This document shows positions 35,992 through 46,457 of a stretch of DNA of 64,000 nucleotides, piece by piece. Made by a program: the position numbers and the translations under genes. The DNA is from Nostoc sp. 106C (GTDB lineage: Bacteria; Cyanobacteriota; Cyanobacteriia; Cyanobacteriales; Nostocaceae), in assembly GCF_002154725.1 (NCBI RefSeq), contig NZ_MTAW01000124.1, positions 1-64,000 of the forward strand. Reading direction: 5' to 3'. Each line of letters opens with the position of its first letter. The stretch's first letter is position 1. The notes under the pieces are model-generated. The model was not told where the DNA came from, made no database searches, and saw nothing but the letters and a program-made list of their open reading frames with translations.

Positions 35992-36504
35992 TTATTGCTG
36001 GGCTAACCTTTTAATATGGGCAATAATTTCCTCTTTGCCGATGATTGCCTCTAGCGGCACAAGCCAGCTTGGGTAAAGATAAACTTTATGATTGAACTGA
36101 TTTGTTTTGCGCTTATCTAGAACCTTTCCCCAACGGTCAGGAAAAATAAACCATCTAGTACTCAACCTATTTGGAGGAATCGGAGGAATAGCACCCCATG
36201 CAAGCCTAGTTGCTGAACAATACCAAATAATGGCAGATGGGGGGTTAAACCATTGTTTGCTTTCAACTTCGCCACACATCCAGCCTTGGTAACCAACAGG
36301 GAGGACATGAGGGTCTTCAACCCGACTAGTTACACTTTTGACTGATATCCAAAATAACTTACGCTGATGATCAGTACTGTATACAGGAACATCTTCATCT
36401 GTACCAAATTCGGTAATGAGAGACTCTCCAGCATTAATACCGCGATTTCGTAACCCTATACGAACTATGTCAACTGCATGTTTTCCTAATCAAAGTAAAA
36501 TCAT
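35992..36504 (-). pseudogene. Nuclease-like gene with a stop at codon 5
   Basis: An ATG at 36504 opens MILL and meets TGA at 36490-36492. The same frame then stays open for 165 codons: LGKHAVDIVRIGLRNRGI, EDVPVYSTDHQRKLFWISVK and PDRWGKVLDKRKT, ending in KRLAQQ. The stretch D-V-P-V...F-W-I-S-V-K resembles the core of PD-(D/E)XK nucleases, with Ser at the second acidic position. No ATG occurs after the stop until codon 75 or so. It is divergent from the DNA methyltransferase and may be a dead restriction partner (inference). Confidence 0.6.
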
Positions 36505-36723
36505 CCTGATAACTAAAAATACCATTAATTAGTAACCTATAGTTATTGCCTCTTTTTTAATTGTTGATTATAGCTTTATTTAGCTATACAGTATTCAGAT
36601 AATTGTTTGCTAAATAATTTATATAGATAGTTTAGGTTTATCAAATATCTGTATGTGTTTTTTGAAAAAAGTACTCTGCATTATAGTAGATAAAAATATA
36701 TTTCAGAAATATGTATTTAGAAA

Positions 36724-37866
36724 ATGACCCTCAGACCTTGTATATTCTCCTTCTTTTCTGGTTGCGGTTTCCTAGATTTAGGTTTTGAAACTAGCGGTTT
36801 TAATATTGTTTATGTCAATGAACTTTTTCCTCCATTCATTACTGCATACCGCTATTCAAGGGATATTCTCAACCGACCATTGCCTGAATACGGATATCAT
36901 CAGGACGAAGCAGCAGACGTAACTAAACTTCTTGACGGGCAACAAGCACAACGCCTTTGGGAATTAGTTCAAGACTGCCGTAAATCTCATAATATTGTTG
37001 GCTTTATTGGCGGGCCTCCTTGTCCAGATTTTTCAATTGCAGGGAAAAATAAAGGACATTTGGGAGACAATGGTAAACTTTCCGCCTCTTATGTCGAATT
37101 AATTTGCCGTAATCTACCAGATTTCTTTCTATTTGAAAACGTTAAAGGTTTGTGGAGAACAAAAAAACACCGTTTATTTTTTGAATCTTTAAAGAAAAAG
37201 TTAAACCAGGCAGACTATATATTAACAGAGCGATTAATTAATTCTATTGAATACGGTGTACCACAGGATAGACAAAGAATTATTATTGTTGGCTTTCATA
37301 ATAGCTTAATTAAGGAAATGGGCATCAAAATAGCTAGTGATAATTCACTAGCTGAAAACGTCTTTCCTTTGAAAAATTATATTTTATATCCTCAAGAAAA
37401 AGTCTTTGCTTACCCTTGGCGAAAATGCGAACCTTTTCAAGAAGATTCTGTAATTCCTTGTCCTGAAAATATTCCTCAAGAACTCACAGTTGAATACTGG
37501 TTTAGAAAAAATAATGTGTCTCAACATCCCAATGCTAGACATTATTTTCAACCAAGAGCAGGTATCAAAAAATTCGCTTCAGTTGATGAGGGAGATGATT
37601 CTAAAAAATCTTTCAAACGGCTGCACAGATGGCGCTACTCTCCAACTGCTTGCTATGGCAATAATGAGGTACATTTACATCCCTACAAAGTAAGAAGAAT
37701 TTCTGTAGCGGAAGCTTTAGCGATCCAATCTTTACCTGCAAATTTCATACTTCCAGAAAATATGTCACTCACCAATATGTTTAAAACTATTGGTAATGGT
37801 GTGCCGTATTTAGCATCAAAGGCACTAGCTCAAAGTATTCTTAACTTTTTAGCAGCTGCTGTCTAA
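36724..37866 (+). CDS. DNA (cytosine-5) methyltransferase
   Basis: A 380-residue C5 methyltransferase. Motif I is FSGCGFLDLGFE (residues 11-22), motif IV GGPPCPDFS with catalytic Cys100, motif VI FENVKG, motif VIII QDRQRIIIVGF, and motifs IX/X RRISVAEALAIQ and IGNGVPYLAS near the C-terminus. The recognition domain lies between about 225 and 320; the target sequence cannot be read. All catalytic motifs are intact. The upstream region is AT-rich and the codon use is more AT-biased than the neighbours, consistent with acquisition. Confidence 0.92.
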   Translation: MTLRPCIFSFFSGCGFLDLGFETSGFNIVYVNELFPPFITAYRYSRDILNRPLPEYGYHQDEAADVTKLLDGQQAQRLWELVQDCRKSHNIVGFIGGPPCPDFSIAGKNKGHLGDNGKLSASYVELICRNLPDFFLFENVKGLWRTKKHRLFFESLKKKLNQADYILTERLINSIEYGVPQDRQRIIIVGFHNSLIKEMGIKIASDNSLAENVFPLKNYILYPQEKVFAYPWRKCEPFQEDSVIPCPENIPQELTVEYWFRKNNVSQHPNARHYFQPRAGIKKFASVDEGDDSKKSFKRLHRWRYSPTACYGNNEVHLHPYKVRRISVAEALAIQSLPANFILPENMSLTNMFKTIGNGVPYLASKALAQSILNFLAAAV

Positions 37867-38072
37867 ATTTCTGTTGGTCTGAATAAGGTGAAAGTGTCTA
37901 AGGTTAACTTAAGTACGTACGTGATTTGGGGCTATCTGCAAAGCCGACATCTAAGGACTATTCAGCAGCCTGGTTTTCAGGATAAACTCGTAATAAATAT
38001 GGTTTAATATATATATAAGAAATGTTTTAATTTTTTATAAAGATTAATAATCAATAACTGGCAAAAGGCACG

Positions 38073-38753
38073 ATGGCAGCAGACTATCCAGACATTGATA
38101 TTGCGCCATTTATCGATCACGCCCTGTTAATGCCAACGGCTACCCCAGAGCAGGTTGAGCAATGGTGTGAAGAAGCAGACAGATTTCATTTTGCGGCGGT
38201 TTGCCTATCTCCCGCCTATGTGAAGCAAGCAGCGGAACTCCTTCACGGTAAAAACCCAAAAGTCTGTGCAGTGATTGGCTTTCCCACAGGAGCGACTACT
38301 TCAGCAGTTAAGCTGTACGAGGCTCAAGAAGCAGTGGAGAATGGAGCCACTGAACTAGATGTGGTGATCAACTTGGGCTGGTTAAAGGCTGGCAAAACTG
38401 AAGAAGTCCACCGGGAAATTGCTGAAATTTGTGAAGAATCCGGACAACCTGTCAAGGTAATTTTAGAAACCAACCTATTGACGGATGCGGAAAAGAAACT
38501 GGCAGCAGAAATCTCAATGGAAGCAGGGGCCGCATTCTTAAAAACTAGTACAGGTTGGAATGGGGGTGTGACGGTGGCAGATGTGCGACTTTTGAAGGAG
38601 ATGGCACGAGAAAGGGTAGGAATTAAGGCCTCAGGCGGTATTCGTACTATTCAGCAAGCCCTAGAATTAATCTTGGCGGGTGCTACTAGATTAGGCACGT
38701 CTCGCGGTATCGATTTAATTCGTCAGCGTAATAACCCGGAAAAGGTGGAATAG
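38073..38753 (+). CDS. deoC: Deoxyribose-phosphate aldolase
   Basis: A 226-residue TIM-barrel aldolase that cleaves 2-deoxyribose 5-phosphate to glyceraldehyde 3-phosphate and acetaldehyde. The Schiff-base lysine lies in [10 protein letters not shown] and the second key lysine in [24 protein letters not shown] is also conserved. Length is normal for the family. recO follows 117 bases downstream. Confidence 0.93.
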   Translation: MAADYPDIDIAPFIDHALLMPTATPEQVEQWCEEADRFHFAAVCLSPAYVKQAAELLHGKNPKVCAVIGFPTGATTSAVKLYEAQEAVENGATELDVVINLGWLKAGKTEEVHREIAEICEESGQPVKVILETNLLTDAEKKLAAEISMEAGAAFLKTSTGWNGGVTVADVRLLKEMARERVGIKASGGIRTIQQALELILAGATRLGTSRGIDLIRQRNNPEKVE

Positions 38754-38870
38754 TCATTTGTGTTTTGTACTCAGATCATAACTTGTGACTAATGTACGGG
38801 CGGTTTAAACGAAATATTGCGTCTGCCCTTAGATATGCGGGTTTAATCTGCCCCTACGGACTCTTGGCTA

Positions 38871-39788
38871 ATGAGTAAAACTTATCAAGTAACTGGAATT
38901 AATCTTAAAGCCCAGGCGCTGGGAGAATCGGATAAAATAGTAACAATTTTGACAAGAGAGTTCGGTTTAATCCGAGCAGTTGCCCCTGGGGCACGCAAGC
39001 ATAATTCTAGCCTGGGTGGTAGGAGTGGGATGTTTGTAGTGAATGAACTACTGATTGCTAAAGGGCGATCGCTCGATAAAATTACACAAGCGCAAACAAT
39101 CAAAACTTATCCAGGTCTAACTAAAGATCTAGGTAAATTAGCTGCCAGCCAATATCTAGCCGAAATAGTTCTATGTCAAGCTTTGAGCGAACAACCCCAA
39201 GAAGAACTTTATGAGTTGCTTAATGAACATCTCAATCGGTTGGAGGCATTATCTCATACCGAAGCAAGTATTTTAGCTCATCTGTCTCATGGAGTGTTTC
39301 ACCTTTTAGCTTTGGCAGGACTCACACCTCAAGTACAAGTCTGTTGTTTAACGCAACGTCCCCTGATACCAAATTTTACAGACCCCAACTGGCAGGTAGG
39401 ATTTAGCATCTCTGCTGGTGGAACAGTTTGCCTGGAGACTTGGGAAGGCTTACGAAAACAAAGAGATAAGGAGAGAAAAATCAATTCTTCTGTTCCGCGA
39501 TCGCCTCATTCTCCTACAACCTCTGCCTCCCCCATCTCTGGTTACCAAACAGTTGTGCATCGGCAAGAAATACCTGTGATTTCTAATCGCTTGAATGCTA
39601 CAGAACTTGAGATACTCCAGCAGCTGTCGCAACCAGAGATAATGCTTATTAATGCAGCCAAAGATGATGGCTGGTTATCTGTTGAGCAAATTCTGCGCCA
39701 GTATGCTCAGTATCATTTGGGTCGTCCAATTCGCTCCGCCACTTTAATTGATTCTTATTTTGCTGCTAACCATGATGCAACCGTCTGA
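38871..39788 (+). CDS. recO: DNA repair protein RecO
   Basis: A 305-residue RecO, which loads RecA in the RecFOR pathway. The N-terminal OB fold is complete ([33 protein letters not shown]). The helical C-terminal part follows, with a serine/proline-rich insertion at about 205-222 ([19 protein letters not shown]). The zinc cysteines of some RecO proteins are reduced here to VCCL. Its end overlaps the MFS gene start by about 17 bases. Confidence 0.88.
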   Translation: MSKTYQVTGINLKAQALGESDKIVTILTREFGLIRAVAPGARKHNSSLGGRSGMFVVNELLIAKGRSLDKITQAQTIKTYPGLTKDLGKLAASQYLAEIVLCQALSEQPQEELYELLNEHLNRLEALSHTEASILAHLSHGVFHLLALAGLTPQVQVCCLTQRPLIPNFTDPNWQVGFSISAGGTVCLETWEGLRKQRDKERKINSSVPRSPHSPTTSASPISGYQTVVHRQEIPVISNRLNATELEILQQLSQPEIMLINAAKDDGWLSVEQILRQYAQYHLGRPIRSATLIDSYFAANHDATV

Positions 39789-41403
39789 TTTGGATAAAAA
39801 AATCTTGCCTTTGTCACCGAGTTACGCCAAAAAACAGAGTAGAGCATCAGATTCTACAGCACCTAGTCACTTGAATGCTGTTCCTAAGTCTCGATCCAGT
39901 CAAATCAATAACCACGAAATGTCCTCAAAAGATATTTCTCAAAATAATAAAAATTGGACATCGGAAAAATCAAACTCTCATGCCACTGAGGAACCTGGCA
40001 AACAATTAGCAGATACATCGTCAACCAAGACTGAGGCTAATAGCCAAGCAGCTATTACCTCAGAACAAGAACCACCGATTGTCAAGAAGCCTAACTCAGG
40101 GAAAGAGCAAGAATTAAGTGATGTTGCCAAGAAAGGGTTTTTACCTGTATTAAAAAACCCTAATTTCCTAGCTCTTTGGGGTGGTCAAGTTTTTTGCCAA
40201 CTAGCAGATAAAGTTTATCTGGTGCTGATGATTGGCTTGATTAATACTCAGTTTCAAGCTAGTCATCAAAGCATTAGCGGTTGGGTATCAGCTTTAATGA
40301 TGGCTTTTACAATTCCCGCAGTCCTATTTGGTTCCGTGGCTGGTGTATTTGTAGATCGCTGGTCAAAAAAGACGGTGCTAGTAGCAACAAATGTTTGGCG
40401 GGGGATTTTGGTATTGGCAATTCCCCTACTGTTATGGTTGACTCATGATTGGAAACCAGTGGGAATGTTGCCAGTAGGTTTTTTGATCATCCTCGGTGTG
40501 ACTTTTTTAGTGTCCACGTTGACGCAGTTTTTTGCACCAGCAGAACAAACAGCAATTCCTCTAGTAGTGGAAGAGCAGCATTTACTCTCGGCGAACTCCT
40601 TGTACACAACAACAATGATGGCCTCAGTGATTGTTGGCTTTGCTGTTGGGGAACCACTATTAGCGATCGCCGATCAACTTTGGCTGCAATTGGGTGCAAG
40701 TGGGGGATTGGGAAAGGAAATTGTCGTAGGTGGTAGTTATGCGATCGCTGGGCTGATTTTAGGCTTTCTAGTAACTAACGAAAAACCCCACGACTCAGCA
40801 ACAGAATTTCCTCATGTTTTCTCTGACCTGCGCGATGGACTACGCTATCTCAAAGACAATCATCGTGTTCGCAGTGCTTTAGTGCAACTGATCATATTGT
40901 TTTCCATCTTTGCAGCATTAACTGTTCTAGCAGTGCGGATGGCAGAAATAATTCCTAACTTGAAAGCCTCTCAATTCGGCTTTTTACTAGCAGCTGGTGG
41001 TGTTGGTATAGCTGCTGGGGCGACAATTCTTGGTCAATTTGGTCAACGCTTCTCTTACACTGGGCTAAGTCTGTGTGGTTGTATAGGTATGGCAGCTTCG
41101 CTGATTGGTTTATCCATATTTACAACACAGTTATGGATTGTCCTTTTGTTAATAGCACTTTTGGGCGTGTTTGGTTCACTAGTTGGTATACCTATGCAAA
41201 CTGCAATCCAAACAGAAACCCCAGCAGAAATGCGGGGTAAAGTCTTTGGTCTACAAAACAATGTGATTAATATCGCCCTTTCGTTACCCTTAGCATTAGC
41301 TGGTGTGGCAGAAACATTTATTGGATTACAAGCGGTCTTTTTGGCATTAGCTGTAATTGTCTTTTTTGGGGGTATCTTCACCTGGTATAACTCTCATCGG
41401 TAG
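39772..41403 (+). CDS. MFS transporter with long hydrophilic N-terminus
   Basis: About 543 residues. The first 125 are polar, rich in Ser, Lys and Glu, and probably disordered. The rest is a 12-span major facilitator domain: [20 protein letters not shown], the loop motif [13 protein letters not shown], and a C-terminal half ending [17 protein letters not shown]. It resembles macrolide-efflux/lysophospholipid-transporter-like MFS proteins. The substrate is unknown. The start was set at the ATG pair 39772/39775; no strong ribosome site is seen and translation may be coupled to recO. Confidence 0.8.
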   Translation: MMQPSDLDKKILPLSPSYAKKQSRASDSTAPSHLNAVPKSRSSQINNHEMSSKDISQNNKNWTSEKSNSHATEEPGKQLADTSSTKTEANSQAAITSEQEPPIVKKPNSGKEQELSDVAKKGFLPVLKNPNFLALWGGQVFCQLADKVYLVLMIGLINTQFQASHQSISGWVSALMMAFTIPAVLFGSVAGVFVDRWSKKTVLVATNVWRGILVLAIPLLLWLTHDWKPVGMLPVGFLIILGVTFLVSTLTQFFAPAEQTAIPLVVEEQHLLSANSLYTTTMMASVIVGFAVGEPLLAIADQLWLQLGASGGLGKEIVVGGSYAIAGLILGFLVTNEKPHDSATEFPHVFSDLRDGLRYLKDNHRVRSALVQLIILFSIFAALTVLAVRMAEIIPNLKASQFGFLLAAGGVGIAAGATILGQFGQRFSYTGLSLCGCIGMAASLIGLSIFTTQLWIVLLLIALLGVFGSLVGIPMQTAIQTETPAEMRGKVFGLQNNVINIALSLPLALAGVAETFIGLQAVFLALAVIVFFGGIFTWYNSHR

Positions 41404-41829
41404 TTATTAATCATTACTTGGTCATAATTAATCATTTACTGAATGCTGAAGTTTTCGTGGTAGACTTAACTCAGCCTTAAGTCACCATAGTCTTAACTAC
41501 GGGAGCATTGGGAATCTAGGTTAAATGAGATTTTATTAACTCATATCTATTAACCAATTCTCACTAGAATAACTAAAGCCATAAATAAAGTAGTGTTGTT
41601 TCGCGTATTTGAAAAAGTTGATTACGTAGTCTTTTGATCTGTTTGGAATTTTATCTTTATTCCCATTTCCTGTACTAGCTCAATAAAGCTTAGAATTTGG
41701 CTATTTTAGGAAGATAAAAAGATTGAATGATAATAAGTAAAAAGCTAGCGATCGCAATAAGATAAAAGCAAAACCATAAAGGAAAGATAACTAAATATTA
41801 AACCCGCTGTTCTTATAACTAAATAAAGA
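41404..41829. other. Intergenic region without recognisable content
   Basis: About 425 AT-rich bases between the MFS and glycosyltransferase genes. One HIP1 octamer near 41749; no gene or clear hairpin. Confidence 0.4.
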
Positions 41830-42978
41830 ATGCGTATAGCCTGGATTGGAAAAAAATCACCCTTTTGCGGCAACGTCACCTACAGCCGAGAAATTACAAA
41901 TGCCTTGCTAGACCGAGGGCATGAAGTTAGCTTTCTCCACTTTGCCCAAGAAGAATCTGAACCTGACAACTGGCCAAAATTCCAAGAAGTTCCCTTACCC
42001 TTCATTTACAAGTCTCAGGTTTACACAATTCCCACATTCAAAGCAACCAAAGTATTAACTGATTCATTGCGGGAAATCCAACCAGATATCGTCCATGCTT
42101 CTTTGACTTTATCTCCCCTGGACTTTATTCTTCCAGAAATTTGTGAGCAACTGAATTTGCCCTTAATTGCTACTTTCCACACGCCATTTGCAGGCAAGGG
42201 GGCAAAACTCATCTCTGGAACACAACTTTTGGCCTATCAGCTGTACGCACCTTTTTTGGTTAACTACGATCGCGTCATTGTATTTTCCCAAATTCAGCGA
42301 GAATTATTGGCACGGATGGGTGTACGGGAAGAAAATGTCGCTGTCATCCCTAACGGAGTTGATACTACTAAATATTCTCCTGGACCTTCTCAAATCAAAG
42401 CAGAATTTCAAGCCGAACGCTTATTTGTCTATCAAGGTCGGATAGCTCCAGAAAAAAATGTCGAACCTCTTCTGCGTGCTTGGAAGCAGTCGGCAATGGA
42501 ACCCGATAGCAAGCTGCTAATTGTTGGCGATGGGCCTTTGAAGCCTTCTTTACAACCATTTTATGGTGCAGATGAAGGCATTGTTTGGTTAGGATTTATT
42601 GCCGATGAAAATCGGCGTATCGAAATTTTACGGGGAGCAGATGTATTCATTTTGCCTTCATTAGTAGAAGGGTTATCCTTATCTCTGTTAGAAGCAATGG
42701 CATCTGGGTTAGCTTGTTTAGCTACAGATGTGGGTGCAGATGGAGAAGTATTGGAAAAAGGAGCAGGGGTAGTTTTAAATACTAAGACAGTGCGATCGCA
42801 ATTACGAACCCTTTTGCCACTATTCCAAGATCATCCTGAGTTAACAACTGTATTGGGGCAGAAAGCCAGAAAGCGTGTACTAGAGCGCTATACCCTCAGT
42901 AAAAATATTACTCATCTCGAACAGTTATATCGCGAAGTCTTACTACAGCGACCTTTACCGCTAAGTCATAGATTATAA
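41830..42978 (+). CDS. Family 4 glycosyltransferase, possibly digalactosyldiacylglycerol synthase
   Basis: A 382-residue GT-B glycosyltransferase. The start RIAWIGKKSPFCGNVTYSRE and the acceptor-side ATFHTPFAGKGAKL are distinctive; the donor half has VYQGRIAPEKNVEPLLRAW and the E-x7-E motif in PSLVEGLSLSLLEAMASG. The N-terminal sequence is close to what I remember of cyanobacterial DgdA, which adds the second galactose to make the thylakoid lipid DGDG. That specific assignment is from memory and was not checked; the glycosyltransferase class is secure. Confidence 0.8.
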   Translation: MRIAWIGKKSPFCGNVTYSREITNALLDRGHEVSFLHFAQEESEPDNWPKFQEVPLPFIYKSQVYTIPTFKATKVLTDSLREIQPDIVHASLTLSPLDFILPEICEQLNLPLIATFHTPFAGKGAKLISGTQLLAYQLYAPFLVNYDRVIVFSQIQRELLARMGVREENVAVIPNGVDTTKYSPGPSQIKAEFQAERLFVYQGRIAPEKNVEPLLRAWKQSAMEPDSKLLIVGDGPLKPSLQPFYGADEGIVWLGFIADENRRIEILRGADVFILPSLVEGLSLSLLEAMASGLACLATDVGADGEVLEKGAGVVLNTKTVRSQLRTLLPLFQDHPELTTVLGQKARKRVLERYTLSKNITHLEQLYREVLLQRPLPLSHRL

Positions 42979-43875
42979 GCAAAACTTATGCTCCAAATTT
43001 TGGTTAGCTGCGCTGAATCTTAGACCATACAAAGGTGCAGCTATACTGCCGAACTTGGCTAATTTAAGTACATATTCATCATTTACAGATACAGATATTT
43101 TCAGGTAAATGTAATTCATGTTTTTTATCTCTCACGCATTCGGCGCCGCCGTTCCCGCAGAGTAGGCGCAAAACTGAAGGGGTGATAAAGAGGCTTGCGT
43201 TCGCGTAGCGTGTCGCTTTGCGACTCAGCGAGTTTGAAGCGTTGATCTCTAATTTTTAGCTAACCTCAGTTGTACCTATAATTCCAGAGATAACATGGGT
43301 ACACTTATACTTGCGCTAAGAGCTATATTGTTTGCATAGCAAGGATTTAAGGTGTGTGTAGTAGATTTGCATCGTGGTAAGTTGAGCTAAAATTTTCGTG
43401 AAATTGTAATATTAGCTACCTCTCATCTGGTACTCCGATTTGCCCTAAAGACAAATAAAGCACTTCTCTTAGCAGAAAAACGATTAGCTTGGGAGGCAAT
43501 TTTTGTCATGTTTTTACAAAAAAACTTTACAAAAATAAACATTTATTGTTACACTCCTTTACATAACAGCTAAACCTCTGATGAGAGGACTGCATAATTA
43601 AGTGCGGTATCCTTGTAGTTCACCGAGTTTGAACTAACACTTTTGCCATTAAACCAAATACGTACTTGCAAGACAGTCCTGAGACTGGCTTCAGTTCGTA
43701 TGCAAAAAACTTAATCTTTGCAAGTATTTTCAGCTTGATGGTGTCTCACCTTTAGCACTGGAAATCTTGAATGAAGAGAGTTGATTGGGTTTCTTGTTGG
43801 CTTTTCTCAGCTTTAAGATTCTTCATTGGAATTTTGAAAGCAACTAATTCATAAACAGTACTGGAGATTCCGATC
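42979..43875. other. Long region upstream of ocp
   Basis: About 900 bases. A dispersed Nostoc-type repeat occupies 43141-43240 (GGCGCCGCCGTTCCCGCAGA and TTGCGTTCGCGTAGCGTGTC). The rest is AT-rich and non-coding. It probably holds the stress- and light-responsive promoter of the carotenoid protein gene, but no -35/-10 pair could be chosen with confidence. Confidence 0.45.
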
Positions 43876-44847
43876 ATGGCTTTGACTATCGAGTCCGCTC
43901 AAAGTATTTTCTCTAATACTCAAGTTCCTAGCCCGATTCCAGCAACTATAGCTCTGTTCGATCAACTCAACGTTGACGATCAGCTGGCATATCTTTGGTA
44001 TGCCTATACCGAAATGGGTCGTACAATTACTCCCGCAGCGCCTGGAGCAGCACGCCTGCAACTAGCAGAAAGTCTGCTCACCCAAATTAAGTTAATGTCT
44101 CCGGAAGAGCAAACGCAAGTTATGCGGGATCTTGCTAGCCGTGCTGATACTCCTATTAGCCGTTCCTATGGCTTTTTCAGTGTAAATACCAAGCTAGCTT
44201 TTTGGTACGAGTTGGGAGAGTTGATGAAGCAGGGTATTGTCGCACCTATCCCGACTGGTTATCAAATGTCTCCTGGTGTAAAAGTAGTGCTAGAAGCTAC
44301 CCAGAAACTTGATCCGGGTCAGCAAATTACAGTACTGCGTAATACAGTAGTAGATATGGGATTCGATACTTCAGAGCTTGGTCCCAGTAGTTATCCAAAA
44401 GCTGTTGCAGAACCTGCATTCCCACGTACAACTCCAACTGCTACTACCTCAGTCAAGATTGATGGCATTACAGAACCTGCTGTATTAAAGTACATTGAAG
44501 CCATGAATGCAGACAACTTTGATGCTGCTATTGATCTATTTACTCCTGAAGGTGCGCTACAACCACCATTCCAAAAACCGATTGTTGGTCGTGAGGCGAT
44601 CGCCAAATATATGCGTGAAGAAGCCCAAGGACTGAACATGATGCCAAAGCAGGGCATTATTGAAGTTAAACCTGATGGCTCTAAACAGCTGAAAATTACA
44701 GGTGTAGTACAAACTCCTTGGTTTGGTGTAAATGTTGGAATGAATATTGCTTGGCGGTTCTTAATCAATCCCCAAGGGAAAATTTTCTTTGTAGCAATTG
44801 ATATGCTGGCATCTCCTCAAGAACTACTGAGCTTACGTCCTGTGTAG
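43876..44847 (+). CDS. ocp: Orange carotenoid protein
   Basis: A 323-residue, full-length OCP. It binds a keto-carotenoid and, once activated by blue-green light, quenches phycobilisome energy. The N-terminal helical domain keeps Tyr44 (WYAYTEMG) and Trp110 (AFWYELG). Arg155 (ITVLRN) and Glu249 would form the interdomain salt bridge. The NTF2-like C-terminal domain keeps Tyr206 and Trp293 (NIAWRF), equivalent to Tyr201 and Trp288 of Synechocystis. No fluorescence recovery protein gene follows. Confidence 0.95.
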   Translation: MALTIESAQSIFSNTQVPSPIPATIALFDQLNVDDQLAYLWYAYTEMGRTITPAAPGAARLQLAESLLTQIKLMSPEEQTQVMRDLASRADTPISRSYGFFSVNTKLAFWYELGELMKQGIVAPIPTGYQMSPGVKVVLEATQKLDPGQQITVLRNTVVDMGFDTSELGPSSYPKAVAEPAFPRTTPTATTSVKIDGITEPAVLKYIEAMNADNFDAAIDLFTPEGALQPPFQKPIVGREAIAKYMREEAQGLNMMPKQGIIEVKPDGSKQLKITGVVQTPWFGVNVGMNIAWRFLINPQGKIFFVAIDMLASPQELLSLRPV

Positions 44848-44864
44848 AAGTCGCTGAGTAGGAA

Positions 44865-44897
44865 AATAGGTTGGGCCTTGGCTCAACCTATTCTTTA
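44865..44897 (+). terminator. Intrinsic terminator after ocp
   Basis: AATAGGTTGGGCC and GGCTCAACCTATT form a 13-bp stem with one G-U pair, followed by CTTTAG. It lies about 20 bases past the stop. Confidence 0.8.
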
Positions 44898-45018
44898 GTC
44901 GCTGTGCATAATTTTTTGCATGTTTACAAACATTAGCCAAGGGAACGCAAGTGATTTGCAACGCTAGGCACACCTTCCATCAAGAAGGAACAGTGATTAG
45001 TGTCAAGTAGATACACAA

Positions 45019-45291
45019 TTAAAATTCCAGTGGCATACGACTTTCATAAACTAGTTGCAAACATTTTCTGATGTCTGAACCTTCCCAACTTCCCACTAAT
45101 TCTAATAAATCTTGGGCCGTAGAACCTGTTAAATTATGCTCTGCTATAGGTGTTTGAGCAGGTTGGTTATCTGAAGATATACCAACTTCTTGGCGTTTTG
45201 CTTGCAAAAATTGAATAAAGTCTAAAATTTTCTGCAATAAAGGTTCAGGCAATTTCTCTAATTCTTGGGTAATCTGTTCTTTAATTCTCAT
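45019..45291 (-). CDS. DUF2281-like small protein
   Basis: A 90-residue protein. The first 35 residues (IKEQITQELEKLPEPLLQKI, LDFIQFLQAKRQE) match DUF2281-type proteins, which often act as antitoxins of PIN or RelE-like toxins. The C-terminal part has LLELVGSWEGSD. No toxin gene is next to it on the same strand, so it may be an orphan. Confidence 0.65.
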   Translation of the reverse strand: MRIKEQITQELEKLPEPLLQKILDFIQFLQAKRQEVGISSDNQPAQTPIAEHNLTGSTAQDLLELVGSWEGSDIRKCLQLVYESRMPLEF

Positions 45292-45611
45292 TGTCTATAT
45301 CGGCGTTAAATTATTCATTATTTTGCGCTGATACAATAAGTCTAAGCTATCTTCTCTGAAGAAAGAAACCAGCCCTCAGCAACAACAGCAGTGAGTAGAG
45401 TAATGGTGGTTGAGCGACATTAACGCTAAAGCTTAACACATAAGAGATGGAAGTATTTAGCGGCTCACCACAGGGGTGTGATTGTGATCGCACAGAAGAT
45501 AAATATTTATCTCATCTTCAATATTTTGGTAAAAAATTCCTTGATATTTCTGATGCTGTGATTGTCTTCAAAGAAAGAAGATGGAAGAGGGCAAGCATAG
45601 GATTAAACAAA

Positions 45612-46412
45612 ATGACTAAACATGACGATAAAGAAAAAATTAGAAATGGCGATATTTGTGGCTTGTATCTATCTAAATTCAATAAAGATGCTATAAGAGC
45701 GTTAGGGTGTAAAACATGGAAAACTACTTATATCAAAATTGGCAATATTTTAGGTTATAAAGATACAACTATAAAAAATAAACGCGATCAGTTTGATTTA
45801 TTTTATGATAAAAGAGTAGGTCATAAGTATGACGATATACCAGAACGTCTACAGGAAATTTTTGATGAATTTAATAATTATGACTTTGAGACTCTATCGC
45901 ACATAGTTAAAGATATCCTAGGAAAGGAATCATGTACTGAGTATAGTAAACCTTTAATAACAGAGTTATCACCTGAACAAAATAAATATTTAAAACAGCA
46001 AGTTAAAAAAGAACAAGAAAAGTTATATAAAGAAAGAAATTTAGAAGAAAAGCAATGTGTAGCGGCTTTATATGAAATAGAAGGAGGCAAAAGGGAAGTA
46101 CCTATTTTTAATTACAAATCAATCACATTAGTAGGATTAGCAGATTTAATTACAGACACAGAAATAATAGAAGTTAAAAATATCAACAATTGGAAACATG
46201 CTGTAGGTCAGATATTTGCTTATTGGTATTTTGCCTCAAAATATGAAAATTTAGTGAAAAAGCAGCTACAACCTAGAATTCACTTATTTGGAGGTATTGG
46301 AATTAGTGATCCCAGAATAGAACTTTGTAAGTCTTTAATGACAGAAGTTTTTAATCATCATACAACTTCTACAAAAGTCACTTATGTAGAAAAGTTTATT
46401 GAATATTTTTAA
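45612..46412 (+). CDS. Predicted PD-(D/E)XK nuclease, solitary
   Basis: A 266-residue protein from the ATG at 45612. The frame is open back to an ATG at 45447, but the 55 extra residues look non-homologous. The N-terminal 100 residues (DICGLYLSKFNKDAIRALGC, TTIKNKRDQFD) resemble a domain found at the front of several putative restriction endonucleases. The C-terminal domain has an intact nuclease core, GLADLITDTEIIEVK (Asp...Glu-x-Lys), followed by HAVGQIFAYWYFASKYE. No methyltransferase is adjacent. The gene is more AT-rich than its surroundings, as expected for acquired DNA. Confidence 0.65.
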   Translation: MTKHDDKEKIRNGDICGLYLSKFNKDAIRALGCKTWKTTYIKIGNILGYKDTTIKNKRDQFDLFYDKRVGHKYDDIPERLQEIFDEFNNYDFETLSHIVKDILGKESCTEYSKPLITELSPEQNKYLKQQVKKEQEKLYKERNLEEKQCVAALYEIEGGKREVPIFNYKSITLVGLADLITDTEIIEVKNINNWKHAVGQIFAYWYFASKYENLVKKQLQPRIHLFGGIGISDPRIELCKSLMTEVFNHHTTSTKVTYVEKFIEYF

Positions 46413-46457
46413 TAGCCTCAGATATAAAATGGAATGTCATTAATCACATATAAATTC

